A DNA stretch of 64,000 bases. Origin: Aquanectria penicillioides (lineage: Eukaryota > Ascomycota > Sordariomycetes > Hypocreales > Nectriaceae). The DNA is taken from the NCBI GenBank assembly GCA_003415625.1, contig PYIU01000001.1, positions 1 through 64,000 on the forward strand, given 5' to 3'. The notes below the pieces were generated by a model. It ran no database searches, was not told the DNA's origin, and saw only the letters and a list, made by a program, of their open reading frames with translations. Made by a program: the position numbers and the translations under genes. Shown piece after piece: positions 51,553-63,191 of this stretch; the stretch's first letter is position 1; each line of letters opens with the position of its first letter.

Positions 51553-54500
51553 ATGGCCTCCGAGAAGCGGGACTCTCGATTCTTCGAGTCGTTTACGCCA
51601 GCACCTCCCAGTCCTACTGCCGATCCGCAGCTTCTGAGGAAGTCCGGAGGTCCTTCCCTCCTGTATGGCTCTCACATGTACCCTTTATCGCGGTCCGGCC
51701 GCAGCTCCTCGTCAGGCATGCCTGCGATGCAGCTACCTGAGGCTAGGGAAGCACCACTGGTGAGTTTTGTCGGCCCATACCGATGCTTCTCCTCACTCAA
51801 CCCTTGCACTTCCCACGCGTTGCGGTGTCCAAGACTGCGCTGTCAATCCTCATCATCACAAATAACCTCACCCCATGCCCCATTCCACTCCTACCTGTAC
51901 CCTTCTTTCCACCGCCATGAACCTGCGGTTATCATGGAGACATGGTGATCTAATGGAAGCTAGATTTCCAAATATCTCGCTCGTCGTGCGACTCTTCTGG
52001 GTTGGTTTGACGATCTGCCTTCAGACGTCATCACCAGCGGTTGGTCTACCACCTGCGTTGCGATCAAACAACCCGATGGCACGTACGCCTACACGCCAGA
52101 TGACCCGAGTCCCAGCTTAGTGGCCGCTGTCGCCCGCCTGGACGAGAATGCCGTCATATCCATGGCCTCGGAGCTAACCAGCACCGTCTTTGACACTATT
52201 AAGCCGGATCAGGCGAGCTTGCTCGTAGAAAGCACCGGCGCCCGCATCCCCATCCTCGCCACGCTGGCCGATGTGCATCAGTCGCTGGTGCACTCGACCA
52301 GCGCATGCATCGTCATTCAAGAGCGCTGCGTGCTCATCTGGTCCAATGACCCCAATACTGTCATTAGCGTAGCACACAATGTTGAAAAGCAGCTGCTGGG
52401 CTTTGTAAGTAACTTTTGCGCTCGTTCCCTGACAACTGTACCAATTGGACCATTCGGACCTTTGGTACTTTGATTTTGGGCCGGCCAAGATCTCCTTCAT
52501 TACTATGTGAAATGGCCAAACTGACTCTGATTGTGATTGGGCAGGTTGTTGGCCCTTCGATGCCTCGCGGGCTGCTTGCCCAGACAGAAGAGGAGTCAAT
52601 TGAAGGCCTGACGACGCCAGTTCGCGGTGCCATTGATGAGAAGAATTCAATCTACCAGCGCGCCATCGAGGTCGAGGAGGGCCAAGGCGAAGATGACGAG
52701 GATCTTGAGAACAATCTACCTGTGCGGCCAACCCTATTGATACATTCATTCCGCATCGGTATCGTTATGATCTTGGTCATTCTGACTCAGAGCATGGGTG
52801 TCTCCAAGGTTTGTTGAATGCTGGGCCCAATTCGGACAGAAGCGCTAACTTTCAACCAGCTTCTTCGGCAGTGGTCATGGGACGGCGACTGGATGCGATT
52901 CATCCTGGTGGGTTTTATTGGTGTTGCGACGAGCTGTAATGAATCTAACACTGATATCAGGTTGCCACTATCCCTCCTCTCTGTCTATTATCATTGGTGA
53001 GTGTTTTTCTTTCCAGTGCTCGATTAGGTAGCGAACTGACCAATTATCCAGTTCTTCTTTATTGTCGTCGTTAGTAGTGTCTTTCAGCTGCTCCTCCCGG
53101 CCGGCATGTGCCTCAGAAACTCGAAATACCATTCTGGTTAGTCTAGACCCCGCAATGTGATGAGAACTGAAAAACTAACATCACGCACCCACAGCTGTCA
53201 AGCCCAACCCGAAGCGTTACCGCGACTATCAATTGCCACACATCACCGTGCAAATGCCCGTGTATAAGGAAGGTCTCCGGGGGTAAGCAAATCTCTTGAC
53301 ACCGCAAATGCACAGTCTCTAACTCGCAATGAAAGTGTCGTTGTCCCGACCATGGTCTCCGTCATGGCAGCTATCCAGTACTACGAAAATCAGGGTGGCA
53401 CAGCCTCTGTATTCATCAACGATGATGGTATGCAGTGCATCCAGCCTGAACTGGCCGTGGCTCGCAAGCAATACTATCGTGAGAACGGCATTGGCTACTG
53501 TGCACGCATGCCCACGAAGAAGGACCCCAGAAAGGGCGGCTTCTTCTCGTGGTTCAAGCGGTCACCACCAATTGACCCCGAAGTTGACAACGATGACGAG
53601 GGCGAACTCAGCCCCCAGGGCCGTGCCAACAAGCTCGGCTTTGTCCGCAAGGGCAAGTTCAAGAAGGCTAGCAACATGAACTACTGTCTAGCCTTCTCCA
53701 ACCGCGTCGAGGACGAATTGCACCGCCTGACAGAGCTCGAATGCCAAAACCGTAATTGCAGCTACGATGACCTTACGGCCGAAGATGACGATCAACTGTA
53801 CGAGACAGCCCTGCAGAACATGCTTGACGCGGACGAGGGCAAGACCTGGGCTGAAGGCAATATCCGCATCGGAGAGATCATTCTCATTATCGATTGTGAT
53901 ACCCGCGTACCTATTGACTGCCTGCTCTACGGTGCCCTTGAGATGCATGAGAGTCCTGAGGTCGCCATTCTGCAGCACGGTTCCGGCGTGATGCAGGTTG
54001 CACACAACATCTTTGAGAATGGCATCACCTACTTCACAAATATCGTCTACACGGCTATCAAGTATGGTGTCGGTACCGGCGATGTCGCCCCTTTTGTTGG
54101 TCACAACGCCTTCCTACGCTGGAAGGCTATCCAGAGCGTCGCGTTTGTTGACCCTTCAGATGGCATTACTAAGTGGTGGTCTGACACACATGTCTCTGAG
54201 GACTTTGACATCAGTCTGCGTATCCAGATGGCTGGCATGGTTTGTCGCTTAGCTACATACCACAATGGTGGCTTTCAAGAAGGCGTGTCTCTAACTGTGT
54301 ATGATGAACTTAACCGTTGGGAGAAGTATGCCTATGGCTGCAACGAACTTGTGTTCCACCCCTTGTAAGTTGACCTATGTCTCGGTCCCGGAATATAACT
54401 GATCGCATTTTACGCAGCTACAAATGGATATACAAGGGTCCGGTCACCAGGCTGTTCCTCCGGTTTCTCTGGAGCAACATGCCAGTTTCCAGCAAGGTGT

Positions 54501-55138
54501 CTATTATTGCCTACATCTTTACCTGTAAGTGCTGCATTTCTGCTTCAATCGTTTCCAAATCCGCAAAACTGATCGTTGCAGATTACGCTATCGCCGCTGG
54601 CATGCTGCTCACTATCGCCAACTATCTCCTTGTCGGTCTATTCTTCTCCACTCTTGACCACTTCTACACTCCGTCATGGGGTATTTGGGTGTCTCTGCTC
54701 GTCATCTTCAACGGCGTTGCTACCATCTCCTTTAGTATGACGCGCCATCGACTCAAGGAGAAGTCCTTTTGGGTTACCATCATTGAGGCTGCCACTTGGT
54801 TACCGTTTCTGCTCCTCTTCTTTGGTGGCATCAGTATCAACTGCGCCAAGGCATTGCTGTGTCACGCTTTCTCGGTGAATATTGAGTGGGCCTCAACCTC
54901 AAAAGAGCTGGGTCCCACAGGCATCTACATTGGCCTCAATAAAATGATGCACCGCTTCAAGTACACCTTTGCCATTTGCATTATCATTGCTGCAGGAATG
55001 ATTTACATGGCTGTCGGTGCGCCTTGGGGCTGGACTATTGCCCCTGGTGAGTTCTCGACGGGCACTTACGCTATCGTGCCGCTAGCTGTGCAAGTATCCT
55101 GTTCATTTGCACTACCGCTGTTCCTCGGCTTGACGTGA
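51553..55138 (+). CDS. Processive GT2 polysaccharide synthase (cellulose synthase-like)
   Basis: Ten exons: 51553-51759, 51964-52404, 52545-52808, 52860-52907, 52961-52996, 53052-53136, 53195-53282, 53336-54364, 54418-54524, 54582-55138; 953 residues. The N-terminal about 270 residues are cytosolic (GWFDDLPSDVITSGW). Two spans follow (about 282-300 and 318-352). The GT2 domain has the expected acidic residues: Asp419-Asp420 (INDDGMQ), Asp576 and Asp578 (IIDCDTR), SEDFD with Asp679, and RW at 717-718 (ELNRWEKYAYG) in the place of QxxRW. About five C-terminal spans could form the export channel. The product is a linear polysaccharide, but sugar and linkage are unknown; fungal relatives include mixed-linkage glucan synthases. 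Chitin synthase is unlikely because QRRRW is absent. Confidence 0.85.
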
Positions 55139-56001
55139 GCCGTTGCAGTATTCGCCTCTTTTATAACAACAAGATCTATTATGGATTTCTAGATGAGACT
55201 GATCATAGTATTCGGCTGGCCGCTCAGCTATATGGTCACGTCATATATGATGCAACGATTGGGGGAACACCTAGGATTAAGTTAGAACATGACTTCGTAC
55301 ATACGGGTTGATATAAGGTATCTTTACTGGGCAAATATGGTTATTACATCTCCTATTGAATCTGAGATTTACTTAATATAACCTTTTCGATAGTGGCTGT
55401 TTGTTTATCTTGGGGGCCGTTTTAGAATAGATTGTTTTTGAAATATGATGTTTGATTTCAAGTCAACCCATAGTCATGATAAACTTGAAAATGAAAGTCG
55501 GGGCACAATAATAGCTCTGCGATAAAACATTTCTGTCTCAGATAATGAATTCTGAGAGGATCTGGGTGTCATGTCCCGCATGAAAGATGAGGATCATAAC
55601 AGTGTCCATTGAGTCTAGTTCAAGAAGATTGATTTGTTCACCACGGTAGGTGCCAAAAGACCTTTGGCCGCTAGCCTCATGTAGTGACAATCGACTAGAT
55701 AGGAAGGCGGTGGGACCTGGCAGAAATGGCTTGCGCACATGGAAGGTTACGATGACTGCCTGAACCGAGGTTTTTCATGCTCATTACTCAGTCACCTCTT
55801 CAAGTACAGCGATTCATTGTGTGCCACAGGAAACTCAACTTGCATCATCATCAAGGATATTTTTCTTAGACTAGTAGCCCGGGTTCTCTGTTGTGGCTTG
55901 TGTTTTCTAATACTCTTGCTGCAGCCTCGCACATGGTATTGGAAACTGATGGGATGCTTCGAACTTGGCTTTAAAATTTTGACAGAGACATACTATTCAA
56001 T
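55139..56001. other. Intergenic
   Basis: This is the GT2 3' flank and the promoter of the next F-box gene. The 88-codon ORF at 55739-56005 overlaps that gene's start and shows no motif, so it is taken as chance. Confidence 0.5.
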
Positions 56002-57042
56002 ATGAAATCGCCAATCACTATTGAATATGAGTCGGACGACGAGGTCCTGATCGACACCACTCAGGCACTTCCTCTCCGCTCTAAGAAAACAGACCGCCAA
56101 AAACGCAGGATGGAAAAGAAAACTACAAGGAAAGCTGCGAAGCCACATCTGATGTCCATCTATCCGGAGCTTATCATCGAGATGCTTTCGTTCCTACGTC
56201 CTTCAGATGTCATCAAATATCAACAAACCTGTCGGACAGCACACGCCTTTGTCGATCAACACAATCTCTCCATTGCGAAAGCTATCATTTCGTATCGCTA
56301 TCCTGTCCTTGCACAATGTTTTCCGAGACCCGTCCTGCTGAAAAATGTAGACCGCGTCTACCACCCCGTGCTTCTCAGTGAACGCCGCCAGAAACTACTC
56401 ACTCTGCACCGGAAACCATATGCCCATGTTGCATCGCATGACCCTTCTCTATTGTGCTCATGCCTGACATGCGTTCTCGCTTGGAACAATCTATGTCTCC
56501 TCGTTGACCTGGAGCACTGGTCGACCACCGCAATCGCACACCGCCAGCCCATCCCCATGATTCCTCGCGGCCAAAATCCGAAATGGAACACCAAACTGGT
56601 GGAAAGGCATGCATGCGTTGTACGGAGGGCCATCAAGTCGCTGCTTTGGTACGCCCTGATCTTGCAACGGCATCTAGATACCACCATCTTTGGGATCCAG
56701 AGGTACACATCCAAAAACGAGACGCCGCTATTCGAGTTGGATGATGATGATGTCGCGGAGGAGAGGGACTTTTTTTGCACCCGGCGTGGCCCACCAAGTT
56801 ATGAGTTTCCATTGCATCGGGATGCATATTATGGACTACAGACATACCTACCCAATCGTGGCTGGAAGAAAGAGGTGAATCGGTGGCATTACCAGCCAGC
56901 GGATCAACATTCCAAAGACCTAGTCTGGGCGAAGGATATGGCAGATCGAGTAACCGCAGGAGAGGCCACTCAAGAGCAAGACTATGCAAGGTTACCAGCA
57001 AGAACGGATAGTGAGGAAGAGAAAGCGGGCGAGATTAACTAA
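56002..57042 (+). CDS. F-box-like protein
   Basis: This is a single-exon gene of 346 residues. A basic N-terminus (KKTDRQKRRMEKKTTRKAAK) leads into an F-box at about residues 50-95: LMSIYPELIIEMLSFLRPSD, VIKYQQTCRTAHAFV. The rest (SCLTCVLAWNNLCLLVDLEH, GWKKEVNRWHYQP) resembles fungal proteins of unknown function with an N-terminal F-box, and the C-terminus is acidic (DSEEEKAGEIN). It probably acts as a substrate adaptor in an SCF ubiquitin ligase; the target is unknown. It is convergent with the next F-box gene, 173 bases away. No disruption is seen. Confidence 0.8.
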   Translation: MKSPITIEYESDDEVLIDTTQALPLRSKKTDRQKRRMEKKTTRKAAKPHLMSIYPELIIEMLSFLRPSDVIKYQQTCRTAHAFVDQHNLSIAKAIISYRYPVLAQCFPRPVLLKNVDRVYHPVLLSERRQKLLTLHRKPYAHVASHDPSLLCSCLTCVLAWNNLCLLVDLEHWSTTAIAHRQPIPMIPRGQNPKWNTKLVERHACVVRRAIKSLLWYALILQRHLDTTIFGIQRYTSKNETPLFELDDDDVAEERDFFCTRRGPPSYEFPLHRDAYYGLQTYLPNRGWKKEVNRWHYQPADQHSKDLVWAKDMADRVTAGEATQEQDYARLPARTDSEEEKAGEIN

Positions 57043-57215
57043 CAGCAGGTTATTGAAGAGCAGGAGATGTGCCGATAAAATAATCATTGAATACTAGCAT
57101 ACGAAGATCAACAACGTCCTCGTTGTCATATATTCCTCATGGCGCACCAAATTCGACCATCTGAGAGAAATGCGGACTTGTTTCATTGCTACAATGCTGT
57201 TTGATTTGCAGGCAT

Positions 57216-58727
57216 CTAATAATTTCCTTCTTCTTCCCTGTCAAAGACGGTATCATACCAGTCTCGGGGATAATGATGTATCCCTCCAGATCTCCCAACC
57301 AATTGGTGTGTCAACACACGCAGCTTGTCCCGATCCTCTTCATTTTCCGTCCAAACATCTAACACATTCTCTCCAATTCTGTTGTTGTGTTCAAAATTCT
57401 CGTGGGTGGACCAATACGTAAGTTGGTAGAGACGAGCAGCCTTGAGATTAGGGCATGATTCCATCAAGTACTCGAATAGATCGCCCCACTCCCCTCCCTC
57501 TTCATGAATCTTTATGTTGTATAGATCGATGAATCGAAGAGGCGAAGGGTCTTTCGATGCCGAACCGAGTCCGAAAAGTCCAACGAGGGTTGAAACGCTT
57601 GTCCACACACGTTCAAGTGACAGAAATTGGAGAGCATTTGGTCGGGGCTCGCGGGTAGCAAGTTGATCCAAGTCTAGATAATGAGTAGCTTTGATGCAGA
57701 GTGACTCTAAGCTCTCGCAAGTGGCTACGAAGTCCCATACGTGGCTTTGGTGCTCCTGATTTCGGAATACATTCTGCAGATTACTAGTGGGGACATAATC
57801 CTCGACAGGTACACCATCAGCTATTCCGTCGTCATCTGGGCCAAAACCCGAAATGCCCGAATCATGATTTCCACATTGCCCGGTTTCATCCTTGATCCGC
57901 AGGCACAAGTGTTTCAGCTTGCATCGTATATCTTTCGGCATGTTGGCTGTGAACAGCTCGACGTGTTTTGTGCAAGGAAGCTCGAGTCGCAAGTCAATGA
58001 GATATTGGAATGCGGGCGAATTTAGGCCGAATTGAATCGTAGAGGCGATTTCCTCAACGAGTTGGAGGTCATAGCAGTCTGCATATGTATCACCCTGCCA
58101 CGGGTCCTGACAGTAGGCGCTGGGGAAAGCGATGCTAAACCCTTCAATCCTCTTAGAAGCACTGAATAGGTCGCGTAGGAGACTGAGTTCGGTTGACTTA
58201 TCATAGTGAAGTAAAGATTCTGCCCTGCCCTCTTGTTCGTTTGGGACTTCTGTAATAGCACGGCGCTCTGCATACGATTCGCCAGTTCTTTCGCCAGGAG
58301 GCTTATCGGTATATATTCTTCGCAATGGCAAGGCCTCAGAAATCTCGGTGATTTTCAAATTTCTCACATGTTGATGGAAAGGGGGTAGTTGGCCTCTGAC
58401 TGCCAACTTCTCATCTCCTGGAGTACAGATGCTGACGGAGCGCTGCAAGTTTTCTCTGTCCTTGAAGTCAAGACTGATGGGCCACCAAAAATGTTCCTGT
58501 AGCTCTAGCGTGGCTGTCTGGTGCCACTCTCGGGAGACGAGGCGCAATTTGCAAAAGTACCTTACGTCGGGCCCCCAACGAAGCATGGGGATTTGCTGGA
58601 GCCTGTGCTCTCTTGCGGGGACCTCATCAATCTCGTCACCATAAAAGCTGTCGCCGTACCAAGGGTCGGTCTCTAGGTAGAAGAGATATGACACAATTTC
58701 CTTTCGGATTTCCGCTGGGAGGTGCAT
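57216..58727 (-). CDS. F-box-like protein, 503 residues
   Basis: A single exon starts MHLPAEIRKEIVSYLFYLET, the usual F-box opening, followed by RYFCKLRLVSREWHQTATLEL, which closes the F-box (about residues 2-78). The remainder has leucine-rich, repeat-like segments such as CESLESLCIKATHYLDLDQL, ALQFLSLERVW and CPNLKAARLYQLTYW. This matches the fungal F-box plus degenerate LRR architecture, likely a substrate adaptor of SCF ligases. No intron is needed. It lies tail to tail with the F-box gene at 56002-57042, but the two proteins share little beyond the F-box, so they are not a recent tandem copy. Confidence 0.8.
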   Translation of the reverse strand: MHLPAEIRKEIVSYLFYLETDPWYGDSFYGDEIDEVPAREHRLQQIPMLRWGPDVRYFCKLRLVSREWHQTATLELQEHFWWPISLDFKDRENLQRSVSICTPGDEKLAVRGQLPPFHQHVRNLKITEISEALPLRRIYTDKPPGERTGESYAERRAITEVPNEQEGRAESLLHYDKSTELSLLRDLFSASKRIEGFSIAFPSAYCQDPWQGDTYADCYDLQLVEEIASTIQFGLNSPAFQYLIDLRLELPCTKHVELFTANMPKDIRCKLKHLCLRIKDETGQCGNHDSGISGFGPDDDGIADGVPVEDYVPTSNLQNVFRNQEHQSHVWDFVATCESLESLCIKATHYLDLDQLATREPRPNALQFLSLERVWTSVSTLVGLFGLGSASKDPSPLRFIDLYNIKIHEEGGEWGDLFEYLMESCPNLKAARLYQLTYWSTHENFEHNNRIGENVLDVWTENEEDRDKLRVLTHQLVGRSGGIHHYPRDWYDTVFDREEEGNY

Positions 58728-59509
58728 TTTGAAATCTGTGCCCTAACTGGGTTCAGCTGTTCTGATTAGCGTCGTGAAGAATTGGCACCTCCAACTCACC
58801 TTGGACGCTGGGGTTGACTGGATCGGAGTTGCTTGTGGCGCTCGGCTGGAGTAGATGGAATAACGGGATGCATAGCTTGATTCTTCATCAATGTCTACGA
58901 AAGAGTGCGTCAGCGCCATTTATTAGCGTGGTTGAGATGATGTCCTGTGGAGGCGGTGAAATAGGCAATTTAGGCTGACGGTGTCGGCACGTGGTAACGT
59001 GGGGTACTCTTGTTGCCTGGAACACCCTGGCCAAGATTCAGATGAACAAGACCGTGAAGCTCGGCAACAGTTTCAAATTTGTCGCTATTGTTGTGAGATT
59101 CAATTTCATGCAAGTGACTAGGTTAGTTGACAGCTCGAAATATCCGATCTGATGTAATTTGGTAGGGCACTTGTGGTTATTGTGTTAGTGTGTGCGCGAG
59201 CATACCAGACAGGGAGACAGGCTAAGATTTGGATTATGGTGTGATAGAATGTGGATAATCCCTTGAGTTGGATTAGCTCCCTACGACTATCCTTAGATTT
59301 TCAAAAGTATTAACGGTGAGTTAGGGAGCCTATTAGTGGGTGGATGGCCACAAAATCAAAGTTGGCATGAACCCAACGCCCGACGTTATGCCTGTGGCTA
59401 ACATTCAACCAAAGCTTTGGCGCAATTACAAGGCAAACACAGACCCGGAGACAGGTTGAAGATGTATACAAATGTTGACTGACGCCCCCTTTGAAGTGGA
59501 ACAGGATGT
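58728..59509. other. Intergenic, between F-box gene and LigB relic
   Basis: This contains the F-box gene promoter. Sequence nearest the relic (about 59330-59509) may be its decayed N-terminal part, but I could not align it to the family with confidence. Confidence 0.45.
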
Positions 59510-60019
59510 TCATCGCACATGGATGATCGACGTCCTCCCGATGCTTATCGCCATGTTTCCTGATGGATGCCGGCCAACTCCCATTGTATCACTAAACTTA
59601 AATTTTGATCTGTAGTATTATGATAAAATGGGGATAGTTTGCGTCTGCTCGGAGAAGCGGTCTACTTATTCATCGGTTCTGGAGGGGGTGTTCATAATTT
59701 ATATCGAACTAAGTGGAAATACATGCTCAAGTCCAAAGACAACTTTGCCATGGAACGACCCCCCGACAAGGAGAATCTCGAGTTCAGAACTGCACCGGAA
59801 GAAGTCATTGTTGAGAACGGCGGCGGGCCTAATTTAATCAGGGGTTATCAAACTGATGAAAATCCATACTTTCGCGACGCCCATGGCTCAGATGAGCACT
59901 ATTTTCCCGCTTTGTTTATAGCGGGAGCTGTTGGCGTGCCTGAAGATGAAGGTGCCAAGGGAGCTCTTGGTGCAGAATGTTGGGAGCTGTTAAAAAACCC
60001 CTTTTCTTGTTATCTTTGA
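59510..60019 (+). pseudogene. LigB-type extradiol ring-cleavage dioxygenase, broken
   Basis: The C-terminal half is clear. One frame (about 59510-59610) reads WMIDVLPMLIAMFPDGC then TPIVSLN, matching the LigB region HDTFIPLMWMFP.GC.PTTVVSLN. After a stop and a frame change, 59639-60019 reads LLGEAVYLFIGSGGGVHNLY and FRDAHGSDEHYFPALFIAGA, the family's GSGG.VHNLYR and FR.AHP..EH..PL..A.GAAG blocks. The N-terminal half with the first iron-binding histidines is missing or beyond recognition. Family members cleave catechols such as DOPA or protocatechuate. The ORF 59639-60019 alone would not make an active enzyme. Confidence 0.75.
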
Positions 60020-61358
60020 GAAACGCATATTCTGCATAAATAATATGTTACAATTATATGAATGCTGATGCCTTTTGGTACGAAAGGTCTTAGTACTAAC
60101 TAACCTAACCCACCTCTCTCTCTCTACTCAACAAAAAATGGATTGCTGTAAATTCCTTCTTTAGGCCTTTGCTCCTGCCTTACATAAATATTATTTATTA
60201 AAGTGGTTCTTTTCTCTTTGTTTTCTTGCTTTCCCTTTCTTTCTTTAGCTGCATTACATTGTGGATTGTATTGTGGTTAAGAGGCTAAGAGCTGAGGGCT
60301 AAATCATTTATTAAAACTAGGGGCACTAGGGCCGGGTATTGGCCCAAAGAAACGCTTATTGAAAACAAAAAAACAATAGTAATATAGAAAGTATTGACTC
60401 AACCTGCAATCAATAAACGGCATATTTCAAATACTCTTTCTAGGTTCTAGCCTTGCGGACTAATTACTGGATCCTCTAATGACTTTTTAACTGCAGTACA
60501 TGTTATTCCATCTCTACGAAAAAATCGGGGACGTCAGAATGTCTGTAGTAGGTTGTTTGAATTCCTGATTTGCTTTCTACTATCCATGTAGTTAGTTTGT
60601 CATTTCGACATTTTGTTTGATTGTTGTAGTTATTTGCCGCCTGCGGGATAAATTTCATGTCGATCTTTGCCAGTTGCTTAAGGATGTGTTGAACTGCTGT
60701 CTGATCTATCACCAAGTCTAGGCGTCGGGCAGGTCGGGTTGTTTAGTGCACATCGTCAATGCCAGTGCCTCATCTAGGGTACCGACTACTCTGAGGTTTG
60801 TATCCATTTGGCTCTGGCGAGGGCTCTACCTTTCAACCAATCAATTGTAGGTCTTGTAATGGATCCTCGCTCTCCTCGTTCTCATGATAATCTTATATGT
60901 AGGTAATACGTAAGCTTAAAAAAAAAGTGCAGTATTTTCATTAATGATTTATGGAATGGGACAAAAGTGACGGTGAAATGGACTACTAAATACGAATTCC
61001 GGCTTGACAACATTTAACAATACTATAACGATATGGGAGCGATGAAATTGTAACTTGATAGATAAAACAGAAAGGGAGGGAAAACGAAAATGGTGTCAAT
61101 GAATAGTCCAATAATATTAAATTGGGTCAACTGGAATAACTATTAAAACCAGGCGGAACAACAAATATAAAGCATACATGGCAAGAATCTGTCAACACCA
61201 GCTGGGTTCTCTAATTCAATGGGTATTACAAGTCCACGCCTACCAATCATGCTGGTGATAACTAATAATTTATACATGTGCCCTAGCCCATCTATCCCCG
61301 ACTCGAGTAGTCTTCATGCAATCCATGCAATATCTGTACAACATCACTAGACACCAGT
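60020..61358. other. Intergenic, no gene recognised
   Basis: The stretch holds T-, A- and CT-rich patches (CTCTCTCTCTCTACTC near 60114; CTTTCTTTCTTT near 60235). The small minus-strand ORF 60503-60715 (70 codons) has no known motif. The right end is the 3' flank of the GT90 gene. Confidence 0.5.
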
Positions 61359-63191
61359 TCAAATCTTGGTGTCTGTTTCTTTAGTCCTCACATCTTCAAC
61401 AAAACCAAGCGTTTGACGATTTGGGTCACATAATCTCGCCCACTCAAGAAGCAAACGCCATAAATATAGCCGCATGTCCTCTCTGCGGAGGACCGTCTCA
61501 GCCCAATCCTTGCCGCGCTCAGCAATAAATCGAGCAGCAACATCCCCTGGTCCATCCCCATCAGCAAAGAAATCCAATGCAGGGTATAGATCCTGAAATG
61601 TGTTATCAAGTGGAACGAAATGTAGCCAGGGAACAAGGCGGTCGTCATGCCACTCGGTGTATACAGTGGCTTTTAGTGGCAGGCTGGTAGATCGCATGAA
61701 GCCACGAAAGCGTGCACTGAACGAGTTACCATCGACGTCGGGTAAGAATTTGTAATAGTACTGCTTTTTCATGGGTATCTCTTGGGAGAGCTTGAAAACT
61801 TGTTTGAAGAAGGTGCATTGATCTGGTGGGCAGAGATGAACAAAGGCCGTGTCGGCGAACGAGCTGAGCCAAGCACCCAACTGCCCGTCCTTGATACGAC
61901 GATTGGGATAGATAGCCGCTGATGGAAGCTCAAAGGTCAGTGCTCGGCTGCCATCTGCCTCGACGCGAGAAACCGAAGTACCGTTGAGCATGTCGACTAG
62001 GCGATGTCGCTGGAAATGGTGCCAAGTATGCTCCCAAGTGTGGCCGCCTGAGCCATCACCTCGCCAGATAAGCCCGTTCTTTTTCCGTACCCACGTGGGC
62101 CCTAAGCTATCTCCCCCAGAATAGAACTCATTTTTAGTTAGATACATGGCTCCAGGGATGAGAATTTCGTTGTTCATGGGGAGTTTGGAGCCGCCGAACA
62201 GAGGTATCAGCTCCTCGGTTGATGACAAGCTGATGGGTTTGATGAAGGAACCGTGCAGCTGTCGAACATGCGGCTGGAGACACGGGTCTATTGCTGCAGT
62301 CCTGTTCTGTATGAACCCTTTGTAGGCGTAGCTTGGGGTGTAGTTTTGGGGGAACACGGCTGGCCCAGAGAGATCCTTGAGTTGTTTTACGCCGTACGCC
62401 GGAGTGTTAGGGCCACAACCTTTAACCGCCAAATCCCAATATTGCTCCTCATGGCCAAACCACTTTGGGTCGTACGGTTTGGGCTTGCTGTCGTCAATTT
62501 TCCTTAGTCCCTCGAACTTGGTCGTTACTTCTTCGAAATCGGGCATGCTTCTCTCCTCTTCCTCCTGTTTTACCAGCTTAGCAACGGTATCAAAGGGCAC
62601 GATAATCCGAGATTCATCCATGTAGTTGATAGGCATATCGAGGTCCGGCAAATAGTCTGCAAACTCCTTGACTAGTTCGGTCCATAGTTTTAGCCAGGGT
62701 ACTCTATCCTCGACGTCACCTTCTGCTGATGCTGTGCCATTTCGAACCTTCACTACCCAATGCCAGGCGCTGGCTCGCGTCTTCAGCGTTTCGGTGTCAA
62801 GGGCCCAGTAGGGAGTCAAATCTTGGTATATCCGGTCAAAATAATCTTCGACGACGACAGCCTTAGTATCGAGCGTGGCCTGGAACCAGCGATCGAAGCC
62901 AGGGGGGGGATGTCGTCCTCTTCGGGCGCGATACCTCGCTGCGGCTGTCTCGAGGTCAGTGCTGCGCTTGGTGAGGATGGCTTCATGATGTGTCCTCGCA
63001 TCGACCATTAGTTTTTGGATCGGATGCTTGGAACCACCACCGATACCCTGGCCGAGGCCCGGCGCATCCCAGAATTGGGTATCATGCCATAGGACCACAT
63101 TAGCAACAAAGAATAGCACAAAAACTATGACAGTGATATGCCGAACTGTGAGCCGCGAGAGCCGGAGAAAGGGACTCCAAAGCTTCAACAT
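61359..63191 (-). CDS. GT90 (CAP10-like) glycosyltransferase, type II membrane protein
   Basis: A single exon gives 610 residues. A membrane anchor lies at about 15-36 (VRHITVIVFVLFFVANVVLW) after a short cytosolic tail, giving a lumenal catalytic domain as in Golgi glycosyltransferases. The GT90 signature includes GLIWRGDGSGGHTWEHTWHH followed by HRLVDMLNGTS, then YYKFLPDVDGNSFSARFRGF, STSLPLKATVYTEWHDDRLV, PWLHFVPLD and the closing GKDWAETVLRREDMRLYLWR. The family includes the cryptococcal capsule protein CAP10 and xylosyltransferases; donor and acceptor are not predictable here. The start MLKLWSPFLRLSRL fits the short tail. It may add sugars to a wall or secreted glycan. Confidence 0.88.
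   Translation of the reverse strand: MLKLWSPFLRLSRLTVRHITVIVFVLFFVANVVLWHDTQFWDAPGLGQGIGGGSKHPIQKLMVDARTHHEAILTKRSTDLETAAARYRARRGRHPPPGFDRWFQATLDTKAVVVEDYFDRIYQDLTPYWALDTETLKTRASAWHWVVKVRNGTASAEGDVEDRVPWLKLWTELVKEFADYLPDLDMPINYMDESRIIVPFDTVAKLVKQEEEERSMPDFEEVTTKFEGLRKIDDSKPKPYDPKWFGHEEQYWDLAVKGCGPNTPAYGVKQLKDLSGPAVFPQNYTPSYAYKGFIQNRTAAIDPCLQPHVRQLHGSFIKPISLSSTEELIPLFGGSKLPMNNEILIPGAMYLTKNEFYSGGDSLGPTWVRKKNGLIWRGDGSGGHTWEHTWHHFQRHRLVDMLNGTSVSRVEADGSRALTFELPSAAIYPNRRIKDGQLGAWLSSFADTAFVHLCPPDQCTFFKQVFKLSQEIPMKKQYYYKFLPDVDGNSFSARFRGFMRSTSLPLKATVYTEWHDDRLVPWLHFVPLDNTFQDLYPALDFFADGDGPGDVAARFIAERGKDWAETVLRREDMRLYLWRLLLEWARLCDPNRQTLGFVEDVRTKETDTKI

Noticed and set aside
51553..55138. GT2 gene as a chitin synthase
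   Set aside because: The chitin synthase signature QRRRW is absent; the enzyme has ELNRW and a different N-terminal region, closer to cellulose synthase-like proteins.
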